This document shows, piece after piece, positions 24,701 to 34,852 of a DNA stretch of 64,000 nucleotides (within the stretch, counting starts at the first letter, position 1; each line of letters begins with the position of its first letter). Location of the stretch: assembly GCA_021018995.1 (NCBI GenBank), contig CM037589.1, forward strand, positions 59,718,101 to 59,782,100, given 5' to 3'. Source of the DNA: Chloranthus sessilifolius (lineage: Eukaryota > Streptophyta > Magnoliopsida > Chloranthales > Chloranthaceae). Under the pieces are notes generated by a model that did not search any database, was not told where the DNA came from, and saw only the letters and a list, made by a program, of their open reading frames with translations. A program made the translations under genes and the position numbers.

Positions 24701-27700
24701 GTTTGAAGGGGCTTCCGATCTGGGCGCTTTCAGTGAACAGGTGGGCACAAAGAGAGATACCCAAACAGATTTAGCACGAGTTTAGCCTATAATAGAAAAG
24801 TCTATAATTATCCATCATTTAAGCCGATAATTATGCTCCCCATATAAATTAACTCCATAATTTAAGCCGAAAATAACAAGAGAGCATCATTTAAGCCGAT
24901 AATTATGCTTCCATATAAATTGCGCGAAAAGTACATGTTATCATTTTGGTGCTGACCGAAATTGATATATTTCGGCCGATAATTTGAATTATCGGCCGGA
25001 ATTTTGAACCATGGTGCCACCCATTAACAATCAAGATTGGGAACAGGCCGGCTACCCTTTATCGCTCAAAGGAACATCTCATAATATAACTACTCTCCAT
25101 AATTACGAATAGATACGATCAATGAGTTTGTACCTGTTTTGCAATGTATCCGTATTCTTGAATTATATGTAAGCATATACCTACTCACTCATTTAAAATA
25201 ATATGTCTGACACATGGAAATATGAGCTATGCAAGCATCTGATGTCTGTAGTCTATATATAAAACCTTTTGAAGCCTTTTTCTAGTTCAATTTTTTCAAA
25301 CTCATTTAGTTCATATGGGCATAGTCACCAAGTTGGGATTCAGCAAGCTTAAAATTCAAAAAAATCCGGCAAGTGTGGGGTAATATTCAGAGAAAAATCA
25401 GAGAGAAAAAATAAAATTTAAAAGTAAAAAAAAAAATGATTTATTGAAAAATCCGGCAAAATATCGGGAATTTTTGACAAAATCGTGAATAATTCAGGAT
25501 TAATTTGCAAGACATCAATTCACGAATTATTTGCGAATTTTGTGACTATTTTTCCTTTAATAAGATTGGTCAGAAACTTTAATTATCAACAAAGAGAACC
25601 ATGTTTTTATAATTTTCTGCTTAATTTAAGTTCAGTTTATTATTTCTTTTTCTTACTACACGCTTTATTTACATATAACGGGATTGATTTAATTTAATTT
25701 CTAGGTTGCAAGTTGGGGGGGTGACTTGTTAGATCGCGGGATTCTAACGGTTTCTCTTGCACCAAGAGATAATCACGAGGCTCAAGTTCAATTTGCACTT
25801 GAACGTGGTATTCCCGCAATCTTGGGTATCATTTCTACACAGCGCCTTCCCTTCCCCTCCAATTCATTTGACATGGCTCACTGCTCCAGATGCCTTATCC
25901 CGTGGACTGAATTTGGTAAGTTTCTTAATCATAGTGACAAATTTTCAGCAATATTTCAATAGGGGGTCATTTCGGTTCATTTCTGATAAATTTCGGGAAA
26001 ATTTCGAAAAGTATATATATAGATTAATTTATTATTTATGCAAATATTATTTATTATTTTAAAAAATGACCAAACTTAAAAAAGATTTCATTAATTTTGC
26101 CGAAATTAGTTTACCGAAATTTCGCCCAAAGTTTCGTCCAACCCCTGTTTCGGAAAATTTCGCCGAAATTTGTCTCTATGCTCTTTAGTTGCGCTCAGTA
26201 GCAAGGAAAATCTGCTGGTCATTTCACTTTAATAATTCTACGTGCAATTTCTCATTGGTTTTGGCATTTCGGTTCCACCACTCACGATCAGAACCATTGT
26301 GTTTCAGGTGGAATATATCTTTTAGAAATACACCGGATACTTCGGCCAGGAGGGTTTTGGGTCCTATCTGGACCGCCAGTGAACTACGAGAACCGGTGGC
26401 GAGGATGGAATACAACTGTGGAAGAACAGAAATCAGATTACAATAGGTTGCAGAAATTGCTAACGGGCATGTGCTTCAAATTATACAACAAAAAGGATGA
26501 TATTGCGGTATGGCAAAAATCTTCAGATAATAGCTGCTACGATAAAATTGTGGCACCCGATGCCTACCCGCCAAAGTGTGATGATAGCATGGAACCGGAT
26601 GCAGCATGGTACATCCCGCTCCGTCCTTGTGTTGTTGTTCCGAGCCCAGATTATAAGAAAATAGGGTTGAAATCTACTCCGAAATGGCCTAAGCGGCTTC
26701 ATGTTGCTCCCGAGCGTGTTGCAGCAGTTCCGGGCGGGAGCTCCAGTTCGTTCAATCACGATGATAGTAAATGGAAGGCCAGGGTGCAACATTACAAGAC
26801 ACTGCTTCCGGCGCTCGGGATGGATAAAATACGAAATGTCATGGACATGAACACGGTATACGGAGGTTTCGCTGCAGCACTTATCGATGATCCTTTGTGG
26901 GTCATGAACGTGGTATCTTCCTATGGTGCAAATACGCTTGGTTTGATCTACGACAGGGGATTGATTGGAACTTATCATGACTGGTATGCAAATTCTTAAA
27001 TATCATGTATTCTCATTGATATAGAGTTTGGTATTAGCTACCCGATCCGAGTGTCAGCCTGGGCACTCAATGCCTAGTAATTTCTTAGCATTGAAATCAG
27101 TGAAAGTAGCCTTTTGTCCTTTCAATGATTTTACGCTCAACAAGATCTTCGCATTCTCCGGATGTCGGCGGGATTGTACCGATGTTAATTTACACATACA
27201 TATGCCTCATGCATCCAAGCACTTACTACATATACAATTAGTATGTTCAGTTACATATGAGATGATGCATGAATGCATGATATCACATAAGTAAATGCAT
27301 AGATGGGCATATATACCAAATACATGTTAATTTCATATACGTTATGTATGGATAGCGCCATAGGGGTGTAAATTCAGTTAACCGAACTGAACCGAAACCG
27401 AAATTTCGGCTTCGGTGTCAGTTCACCTAAAACCGAACCCAAACCGTCAAGTATCAGTTTCGGTTAAGTGAATTTCCCACTCCCCTAAACCGAAACCGAA
27501 CCGAACCTATCCGTTTTCGGTTTCGGTTAGTTTGGTTGTTTCCATTTATTTCTTTTGAGAGAAATTTTTATTTTTTCGGTTTAGGGCTACCCGGCCGGTT
27601 TTCGGTTTACAGCTACCAAAACCGAAATCAAACCAGGCCGGACCGGTTTGGTTCGTTGTCAGTTTTCAATCGGTTTCGGTTCAGTTCGGGAGGCTCGGTT

Positions 27701-29151
27701 TTTGGTTGGTTTTCGGTTTTAATTTTCACCCCTATGTATGGATAACAGATACGTAAAATATGGGGATGCATGAATATATTTAATCTTCAAGTTCAGCTAT
27801 GTGTAATTTGATGGCTTATGGTTATCTTTTTACTTCAATAGGTGTGAAGCATTCTCAACTTATCCTCGAACCTATGATCTCCTGCATCTGGATGGCCTTT
27901 TGACCTTCGAGGGTCACAGGTAAAAAAAATTCTCGCTGATTTATTTTCAGTTGGCCGCAGGAAGAATGAATTTAGCAAACCATTTTTTTTTCTTCAAGTC
28001 ATGAAAGTTGCCTAAAATTTCAACAGCATTATGTTTCTGAAGCTACCATATTTCACATTAATCCACATAAACTACGAATTGATCACTTTTAAGCAAATCC
28101 ATTAGAGTATTATTATGATTTGAAGCTATTTTCTCTTGATTTGATTGGTGAGTTTCGAATGGTAATCTTTTATGAGGAAACCAAACTGTAAATCAGGTAG
28201 GTATCCCCAGCTGCTGAACAGCAATTTTCTATATGACTGGGATATGTAAGCCCGTTTTCATTTGTGTTTGCCAATATTGTCAATGAACTTTTTCCTTTAA
28301 AATGTTATTTTTCTCAACGAGTTGGTATTAGATACCCAACCCGAGGGGGCATTCAGGTCAATCTCCAAATGCCAACATTGTGGAATGTGCAGATTTTGTT
28401 GAGCGCTTAATCAGTGAAAGGTCATAAGTGTACTTTCACTGATTTAGAAGCAGATTGACCAGAGTGCCGCTGCTGGCATTGGGTCAGGTACCAACTGCCC
28501 GACTCTTTCTCAATTGGATATATATATGGAAAAGGTGTCCGCCCTCCAAGGTTCCACATGGCAACCAAAACGCTGTTTGGATTCCACGTGGAGCACGGGT
28601 GCATTGCTTAGATCATATTTATTAAAAACCAAAATTAAAAATTAAAGCCTCATCACCACCATGTTTTTTTTCACCTTTAAATTTTGACTGTTGAAATCCA
28701 TCAAACTGTGACTTGTACTATTAACAAACTTTTTGTAAAAAATTGATCCAAACCATCCTCCTATACTCCACGTGGCACCAAAACAATGTTTTGGGTGTCA
28801 TGTAGACCTTGGAGGACGTTGACCGTCCTCCCATTGAGGACAGAACCGGCTCCCTATATATAGATGTCTATTTTAATCGGTGGATTATAATATGTTATGA
28901 TGCTAAAACTATTGAGTAACTACTGCAGGTGCGATATGAAGTACATGCTATTGGAAATGGATCGGATCCTACGCCCTAACGGCTACGTAATCATCCGTGA
29001 ATCCAACTATCTGATGAACGCCATCTCAACCATTGCAAAAGGGATGAGATGGAGTTGCCAGAAAAAAGACACTGAATACAGCATGGACAAGGAGAAGGTC
29101 TTGATCTGTCAGAAGAAACTATGGTACTCCTCCAAACAGAGTCCACAATGA
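21726..29151 (+). CDS. PMT21: Probable S-adenosyl-methionine-dependent methyltransferase, PMT20/PMT21 (ERD3) type
   Basis: Putative Golgi type II membrane methyltransferase of the plant DUF248 family (the family that includes QUA2 and TSD2), thought to act on cell-wall polysaccharide such as homogalacturonan. The coding exons I derive are 21726-21995, 22328-22476, 22874-23069, 25705-25915, 26308-26983, 27842-27919 and 28929-29151, all with GT-AG borders and matching phases. They total 1803 nt, 600 aa plus stop, the usual family length. The ATG opens MKNKDQKHL, a short cytosolic basic tail, then a membrane anchor (residues about 19-38, [16 protein letters not shown]) typical of the PMT20/21 clade. 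SAM motif I, AIDTGCG, ends at residue 205 at an exon border. The second conserved block [14 protein letters not shown] starts at residue 454. Family signatures [29 protein letters not shown] and CQKKLW are all intact, with no stop or frameshift. Clade placement is by recall of the Arabidopsis proteins; it could equally be the PMT20 ortholog. Confidence 0.9.
21996..22327 (+). other. PMT intron with GATACC/GGTATC repeat
   Basis: Phase-0 intron. Its first 230 bp contain GGTATCGGGTATCGG / TATCGGTTGATACCG inverted motifs, a short dispersed repeat also found at 22600-22770 and 33390-33700. Confidence 0.6.
22600..22770. repeat. GATACG/CGTATC dispersed repeat in a PMT intron
   Basis: ATGGTTCAAAATCTCGGACG at the left and GCCGAAATTTTGATCCC at the right form decayed inverted ends. 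The interior is full of CGATACCGACATGTATCG palindromic motifs. Confidence 0.5.
23070..25704 (+). other. Large PMT intron packed with foldback repeats
   Basis: 2.6-kb phase-0 intron between the SAM motif exon and the VASWGGDLL exon. It contains MULE-MITE family remnants (23430-23790, 24030-24160), a delimited copy at 24350-24762, TTTCGG foldbacks (23792-23920, 24950-25015) and short repeats of AAGCCGATAATTATGCT / CCATATAAATT (24280-24320, 24810-24930). No coding exon lies inside. Confidence 0.7.
24350..24762. mobile_element. MULE-MITE family copy in the PMT intron
   Basis: Ends GGTACCTCCATTCACGCCCA and the inverted GTGGGCACAAAGAGAGATACC. The internal foldback arms GATAGAGATTGTTTTTCACC and GTTGAAAAACGATCTCCATC show the family structure of 31547-31979. 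The target duplication is no longer visible. Confidence 0.55.
27025..27190. repeat. Foldback repeat in a PMT intron
   Basis: Begins TTTGGTATTAGCTACCCGATC; the right side carries complementary GTCGGCGGGATTGTACCGA. Second of three copies of one family in this gene. Confidence 0.45.
27355..27732. mobile_element. CCGAAACCGAA-rich element with 12-bp target duplication
   Basis: Flanked by the identical 12-mer TATGTATGGATA (27343-27354 and 27733-27744). The body reads GGGGTGTAAATTCAGTTAAC near its left end and CGGTTTTAATTTTCACCCC at its right end. It is filled with CCGAACCGAAACCGAAA and its complement, so it folds into a near-complete hairpin. It lies in the intron 26984-27841 of the PMT gene. Superfamily unclear. 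Confidence 0.65.
28321..28495. repeat. Foldback MITE in the last PMT intron
   Basis: GTTGGTATTAGATACCCAAC at the left and GGGTCAGGTACCAAC at the right are inverted. The interior carries GGTCAATCTCC / GCAGATTGACC arms and a TCAGTGAAAG...CTTTCACTGA inner palindrome. Confidence 0.6.
28528..28854. mobile_element. (TA)n-associated MITE (Micron-like), copy 2, in the last PMT intron
   Basis: Starts GGAAAAGGTGTCCGCCC at a TATATATA run and ends GAACCGGCTCCC followed by TATATATAG. The internal order matches 32504-32819: CCACGTGGAGC, GCATTGCTTAGATCAT, TGACTTGT, CCACGTGGCACC, GGACGTTGACCGTCCTCC. Confidence 0.7.
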
Positions 29152-29600
29152 AAATTAAAATGGAAAAGAAAGCAAAAGAAAAGTTAGAATCTAGCAGAGT
29201 CCCATTAGATAGCTAAAGTTGTTTGAATTTTTTAAAAGATAAAAAGAGTTTAGTTCATCATTGCGGGCCTTTGATCCTTCGATGGATGCCCGTTCTACAT
29301 GACTTCCGGTTGCAGAAATCTGCTTTTCTATGGGGAAGTCAAAGTTAGACCTTTTGTAATTTTGCCCTTGTCAAATAATCTGATTCATTATTTTCTTAGT
29401 TTTCATGTATTCTTTATAGGAAGTATCCAACAGACAGCTTAAGATTACAATTTCTTCAGTTTACATTTTTTTTTCTTTTTAATTTTCTTATTAAAAATTT
29501 CCTTTCTACTGTTTGATTATTTGATAATCTGCTGAAATGAGATTTGTAATGAATGATTATAAGAACCAAGGCTCCAATGGTTTGTGTCTGCATTTGTATT
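29152..29600 (+). other. PMT 3'UTR, end not fixed
   Basis: Sequence after the TGA is AT-rich with several AATAAT/AATGAAT-type polyadenylation-like signals near 29375-29560. The true cleavage site cannot be chosen from sequence alone. Confidence 0.4.
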
Positions 29601-31080
29601 ATGGAACTATAATAGGGTTTCTGATGTAGTTAAATCTATCAATGTCTCTGTTTGATTCCCTATATAAGGCTGGACATGATTTTGTATAAGGTGTGCAGGC
29701 TGTCCACCAGCTGTGGTGCATGGGTCGTCTATTTGGTACACCTTAGCACACTGTTTTCATCAATTGAGTTGCCCTAGTGGCAGGGCAACATGTAGATGGA
29801 ATTCAGCCCAAATTCTAACTTGTCAGAGTTTTTTTAACTATTTGATCAAAGCACTTTTCGTATTTCGATGTGGAGTGGTGCTCCTATGTTGCTTAGCCGT
29901 CCATTTGAAGGATCTTGATCAGATGGTAGAAAGCTGTCAGTTACACGATAGTTGGGCTTGATCTAATCTAAACTATAGCTACCTTTTGTAAAAAGTGTTC
30001 CATATGAGCATACTGGCCTAGCACCTAATACCAAGCTCTAGGGGAAATTATATGGTGTGGTTTTTCAGCACCATCACCAGGAGCTCAAGAGGACCAGAGG
30101 CCACTGAGGCTTCAAAAATGGAAGTCCGGGGGCCTGCTTTGGACATAAAAAAATTGAGCCAAAATAGCTGGGGAAGATTTCTGCCTAGTGGACTGGGTAC
30201 TACCACTACTAATAGGGTGCAATGGTAAAATGTTTGGGCTGTCAAAAGGCTTTTAAAAAGTAGGGCTGGACCTTAAAAGCTCAATGGGCCCTCCTAAGCC
30301 GTATGGTTGATGGCTTCCGATTGTGCCTAGACTTAAGTTTTTCTCGGGTCGGACATATAAACTTGATCCGTCAGGTTGGGCCGCGCGTGAAGCATTGAAA
30401 CTGGCCTTCGGGTAGGTCCGGTTGGCTCAAATTGTTCTGTCGGGAAAAAACTAGGTCCGATCTTGTCGACTAGAGGTAGGGTTAGGTCAATTAAAAATCA
30501 GGTTAGGCTGGGTTAACTTGACTCGCCGGCATGAACTCAAGACAAAAAAAAAAAAAAAAAAGGTTTAATTGTAGAGAGAAAGAGACTAGGCAATGGCAAA
30601 CCCTCTCTCACTAAGTGAAAAAAAAAGCTCTCTATTTAGTGTTTGTGGACAACTCAAGTTCACGGTCGCTAGAGAAGACACTCAAAAATTGAAGGGCTAT
30701 TCAAGGGTTATTCGATAAAAGACATTTGCACCTTGCATCAATGCGGGCCGTTTAAAAGCTGCAAGGGCGCTTTTTAGTAATTAAAAAAAAAATCACGGAA
30801 ATGATGATAAAAATTGTGGAGGGGCGTTTCCTCGTACTTTTCTCTATTTTATACATAAAGGAAATAGGGGGTTTTAACCGGGTCGGCTCAGGCATATACC
30901 CTTGAACTGTCAGGTCAGGTTGGGCATGTGCCGTTTACTCATCGGGCAGTCAAAATTTTCCCCCGAGCCAATCAGTGACAGCCCTCAAGGGTGGTCCATG
31001 ATGCTCGTGAAATATTAAGGCCGGTATTACTAGCACACCACTTTATGTTACAGATACCTCACTTAAATAAAAGAAAGAGA
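29600..31080. other. Intergenic, no gene recognised
   Basis: Contains a GGGCC-family repeat (30330-30530), a poly-A run (30544-30560) and a second GGGCC-like block (30870-30990). Open frames here have no recognisable domain. Confidence 0.5.
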
Positions 31081-31084
31081 ATCG

Positions 31085-31370
31085 GTTGATTACTTTAAAT
31101 TGGATGATCGAGATCGTTTTTCATCCCAATCTTCTACACAGTAGATGGGCCTACTATCAGACGGTCAGATGTTGATTCCACATGATACAAATCCCAAAAA
31201 GTGAATGTTATCTATGTTTGATGGAACTCTAATCGCATTCACTTTTTGGGATCCACATGGAATCGACCTCACCGTCTAATAGAAGTACGTCTATGAGCTC
31301 AAGAACAATTTATTGGAAAATTTGGATGAAAAATGATCTCCATCATCTGATCTAAAATAGTTTGTGCACA
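31085..31370. repeat. Long foldback of the MULE-MITE family
   Basis: Arms of about 125 bp meet near 31210-31240: CCCAAAAAGTGAATG on the left returns as CATTCACTTTTTGGGATCC. Outer blocks GATCGAGATCGTTTTTCATCC and GGATGAAAAATGATCTCCATC also pair. Confidence 0.65.
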
Positions 31371-31546
31371 GTGATTGCCATGCAAATCATCCATACTGCA
31401 CTCTTGACACTTGACCGTGTATGTCGGCTCACCACGGTGCACGGACCGTATACCTAATATAAATTGAGTTGTCGTAGTAGTGGAATTATAAGCACAGTAT
31501 GCCCTCATCCAACGATGGTAATAATTTGGTAATATATTATATTATA

Positions 31547-31979
31547 GGGTACCTCTTTTCGTGCTCATGCGTTCTCTGAAAGCGTCCACGTCCCAGGTCC
31601 TTTCAAAACTGTTGGTTGCTTCAGATCAGAAGATGGAGTTCATGTTTCAACCCGATCTTCCTTACAATGGATCTTGAGATCATAGCCCACTTATTACATT
31701 ATTATTTTTATTTCATGTGTCCCAAATACCCCCCAAAATGCCCTAAAATTAGGCTTGAGCATAATGTGTATCATATGATGGAAAATTCATTGTTTGGGGA
31801 TTTATGACATGGAATCCAATACTGACTGGCAAATAGGGGATCTATATTCGCAAGATCCGTTGTGTAGAAAATCGGAGTGAAACAAAATCTCTATCGTTTG
31901 ATCAAAAGCAAGCAACGATTTTAAGGAGTCTGAGATGTAACCACTTTTATAAAAGGTGTGGGCGCTAACAGAGGTACCC
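31547..31979. mobile_element. MULE-type MITE with perfect 9-bp target duplication TATATTATA
   Basis: 433 bp with inverted ends GGGTACCTCT and AGAGGTACCC, flanked on both sides by TATATTATA (31538-31546 and 31980-31988). Subterminal GCGCCCACACC-like blocks and inner foldback arms (CAATGGATCTTGAGATCAT; GCAAGATCCGTTGTGTAGA) are shared with the other family members. No coding content. Confidence 0.8.
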
Positions 31980-32503
31980 TATATTATATATTATAACTAA
32001 TAGGGTTGGTATTAAGTGGAAGGGTAGGTCATTTATTCTAAATGCGTGGCTCCCCTCCTCATCATCACATAATGTGATTATCCAAGGTCACATGGTTGCA
32101 CGATCTCTGAAATAAATGGACGGTTGACACTGTATGGGCAGTTACCCTCCAAATTAAATGAACGCTGATCGGATGCTTTCAATTTTTTCGTACGTCTAGG
32201 AACTGCCACTTGGCCATTTTCTTACTGGTTAAAGAGACCCGGTGTAGAGAAATATCTACACCCGCCATTGTCAAATTGTTATCATGTGGGGTTCATCATG
32301 AGGATCGGGTGTCATGACAACTCATGCAATGTTGATCAGGTCGTAATAAAATAAAATAAATTGTTTTTATGACTTTTCTACCATTAAAAATGTCGATCAA
32401 AAAGTCAATGCACCAAATTTTTGGGGCATTAGTGAGTTACCTTATCTTTGTCCCCATCAAATAGAGGGGCAAAAAGTTAAAACAGTATATATATATATAT
32501 ATA

Positions 32504-32819
32504 GGAAAAGAGATCCGGCCTCCAACCTTCTACATGGAGCTCCACGTGGCACCCAAAATATTCTTTCGATGCCACATGGACCTTGGGTGCAATGCTTAGA
32601 TTATCTTTGAAAAAAAATAAAATGAAAAACTCATCTCCACCATATATTTTTTGAACCGTAAAATATGGACTAATGAAAATCGTCAAACTTTGACTTGTGG
32701 GTTAAAAAAAAAAATTCGAATTAAAAAAAAAAAATATTGATCTATACTGTCCACCTGTGCTCCACATGGATCTTGAAGGACGATCACGGTTCTCCATTAG
32801 AGGACCTAACCAGCTCCTT
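32504..32819. mobile_element. (TA)n-associated MITE (Micron-like), copy 3
   Basis: Starts GGAAAAGAGATCCGGCC after a TA repeat (32486-32503) and ends ACCTAACCAGCTCCTT. The right TA repeat has been lost. Internal blocks CCACGTGGCACCC, GCAATGCTTAGATTATC and TGACTTGTGGGTTAAAA match copies 1 and 2. Confidence 0.7.
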
Positions 32820-32879
32820 GGGTCAACCTGGCGCCGGGATGCATTCTCCCTTTTGCCTTGCTTAAAACAACTTGTGTCC

Positions 32880-33185
32880 GATTTGAGTTTAAATGAAAAG
32901 CCTGAGCCCGGCCCGATAGTTTATTCGGGCTGGGTCTATACTTAATTTTTAAGTACAAAAATTCATGCCGGCAAAAACCTAACCTTACCCCGGCAGGCTG
33001 ATAAGCCCAACAAAATTAAGGGAAAAGGTCAAACTAGCCTGAAATTGGCCTAATCCAAACCATTTTTTCGGGTCAGGTTTGGGCTTAAATAAAAAGTTGG
33101 AGTACAAAAAGACCCAATCCGAGCCCAGCCCAAAATTTGGATTCAGTCCAACTTTTCGAAAATGGCACATATTGGACCTGATGAT
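32880..33185. repeat. GGGCC-family dispersed repeat
   Basis: GCCCGGCCCGATAG, TTCGGGCTGGGTC and CGGGTCAGGTTTGGGC blocks on one side, with inverted counterparts (CCCAATCCGAGCCCAGCCC) on the other. Non-coding. Confidence 0.5.
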
Positions 33186-33389
33186 CGGGGGAGGTCAATT
33201 GCACATGCACTGTATGAGTGTTTTTGGTGAACCTTAAGTTTTGCATAAATCCTCTTATTCAATTGCTAATTAGAACACTTTGACTCTAAAGAATGAGGCA
33301 ATTGCTTTTGGCCAATGTCTACTACGGGTGTGTGTAAGCCGTAAGGACATAACTTCGTTCGAGGACGTTGCTATTCTACCAAAGGCATC

Positions 33390-33700
33390 AAGTATCAGCC
33401 AATACCGATATGTATCAGCGGTATGTATTAGTTTTTCAATAAACATATATTAATATCACCCCGATACTTGTATTGGGATGGTATTGATATCGAACCTATA
33501 CAAGTTTATATTAGTTGATACTGTCCCAGTATCAACCGATTCTGATCGATACCAAAAAAAAAAAAAAAAAAATCTATGTTTTTTAACTTTCTTCAAAAAA
33601 AAACCGAACAGCAAGACCGACACGTATCGGCCGGTAATTACTGGTCCAAGATGGACCGTTACTCGGTACCGATACCGAATATGATACCTTGATTATATCC
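33390..33700. repeat. GATACC/GGTATC dispersed repeat
   Basis: CCAATACCGATATGTATCAG and GGTACCGATACCGAATATGA bracket a region full of GTATCGG-type palindromic motifs and a poly-A run. Same family as the intronic copies at 21996 and 22600. Confidence 0.5.
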
Positions 33701-33885
33701 CCTTGGAAGGATCCGAACACCCTACTTTATAAAAAACATAAAAACCATCTCCTACCCTTTCTTGGCCTAATATAACCTTTGCAAAGTTTAGGAATATTGG
33801 ACACGCCCTTAGACCTATAGAGCAACCATGGATGGATATGTCCCAAAGGTTCTTAATGCACCCATTGAACCCAAATACTTTTTAA

Positions 33886-34100
33886 GCCTGTGGTTTAGCT
33901 CTTTCGGGGCAAGGAGCAACTCTTTCGCTCTGCTAAGGAGCTGCTTTTTTATTTGGTAACATAGCTCATTGCCCCATTTGTTCTAATAGAGCGTGTTTTA
34001 AGTGATAAACTGCTCTTGGCCATAACAAATTTTATTTGCTTTGACAAATATGTGGCAGAGAAGTGCTTCTGCTTTTATAAGAGCTAATACCAACACAGCC
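33886..34100. mobile_element. Tourist-like MITE, TSD TAA, second full copy
   Basis: Ends GCCTGTGGTTTAGCTC and GAGCTAATACCAACACAGCC, flanked by TAA (33883-33885 and 34101-34103). The interior shares TCTGCTAAGGAGCTGC and CTTTGACAAATATG-type blocks with the copy at 3029-3292, in the opposite orientation. Confidence 0.7.
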
Positions 34101-34389
34101 TAAGCGTCCTTTAGTCTCTTTGAGCCTAAGGTCACATTTAACTTTTGGGCGACAAGTATCTTTCCACGACGATATAAAAATATAGGGGAAATTAGAGAAA
34201 CAAACTTAAAAAGGAAACGCTTTACCCTATTATACATGTCCAAACGTTTTAGAGGAAAGGATTTTACGATTTTTTTTACTTCTAATTTCTGTGAGATTGG
34301 CAAATTAGTCGCACGTGCAAGTAATTTTATCCATATGATTTTATTAAACTACCCTTCTATAAAGGGTAGTTTAGAAGCTAGAAGGAATC

Positions 34390-34665
34390 GTTTCAAGGGT
34401 TTTTTTCCCTACGCAACTTCTTCTCGTTCCAGCTTCTTCTCATTTCAGCATAGGAGAGCACAACCTCTCCCCCAAGCTATAAAATTGATCGCCCTTTCTA
34501 CGCAAAGCAACTTCTTCCCTAAACTATAAAATCGATCACCCTTTCTGCGCAGAGCGCAACTTCTTCCCCAAGCTATAAAATCGATCGCCCTTTCTGCGCA
34601 GCTTCTTCTCGTTCTAGCACTGGTGTGCAACTTCTTTCCCTAAGCTATAAAATTTATCGCCCTTA
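34390..34665 (+). promoter_or_regulatory. Tandemly repeated promoter-like units of the MULE 5' region
   Basis: Four tandem units of about 50-60 bp, each with AAGCTATAAAAT(C/T)GATC (or CTATAAAATT) followed by GCCCTT(T) and CTGCGCAG / CAACTTCTTCCC. The TATA-like cores CTATAAAA fall near 34478, 34524, 34573 and 34645. The block precedes a leader that ends at a strong splice donor. A single-copy relative, inverted, sits at the right edge of the window (about 63960-64000). Confidence 0.55.
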
Positions 34666-34699
34666 TATCTTCTCCTGTCGTATTTTTTTGGGCAATTGA

Positions 34700-34852
34700 A
34701 GGGCCCATCGCCCTCAATTATTTTGTGTGAATTAGGTTACGGCGAAACCTCGCTTGCTCCAACAAAAATCGAATAGCGTAAATCTTCCAGCCAAAAATTG
34801 ATCGCGAGCTATTCAGATTCTTCCACGCGATCCGCCGTTTCTCGAATCGTTG
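34700..34852 (+). other. 5' leader exon of MULE copy A
   Basis: Runs through TTTTGTGTGAATTAGGTTAC and AATCGAATAGCGTAAATCTT to CGAATCGTTG, followed by the donor GTGAGT (34853). The same leader and donor occur inverted at 63785-63935. The downstream transposase exons on the same strand (51411 on) are separated from it by the inserted Athila element. Linking leader to transposase is inference from the order and from the inverted partner. Confidence 0.45.

Noticed and set aside
32239-32263. Perfect 8-bp hairpin GGTGTAGA...TCTACACC as a terminator or element end
   Set aside because: Isolated, with no partner end, repeat copy or gene nearby.
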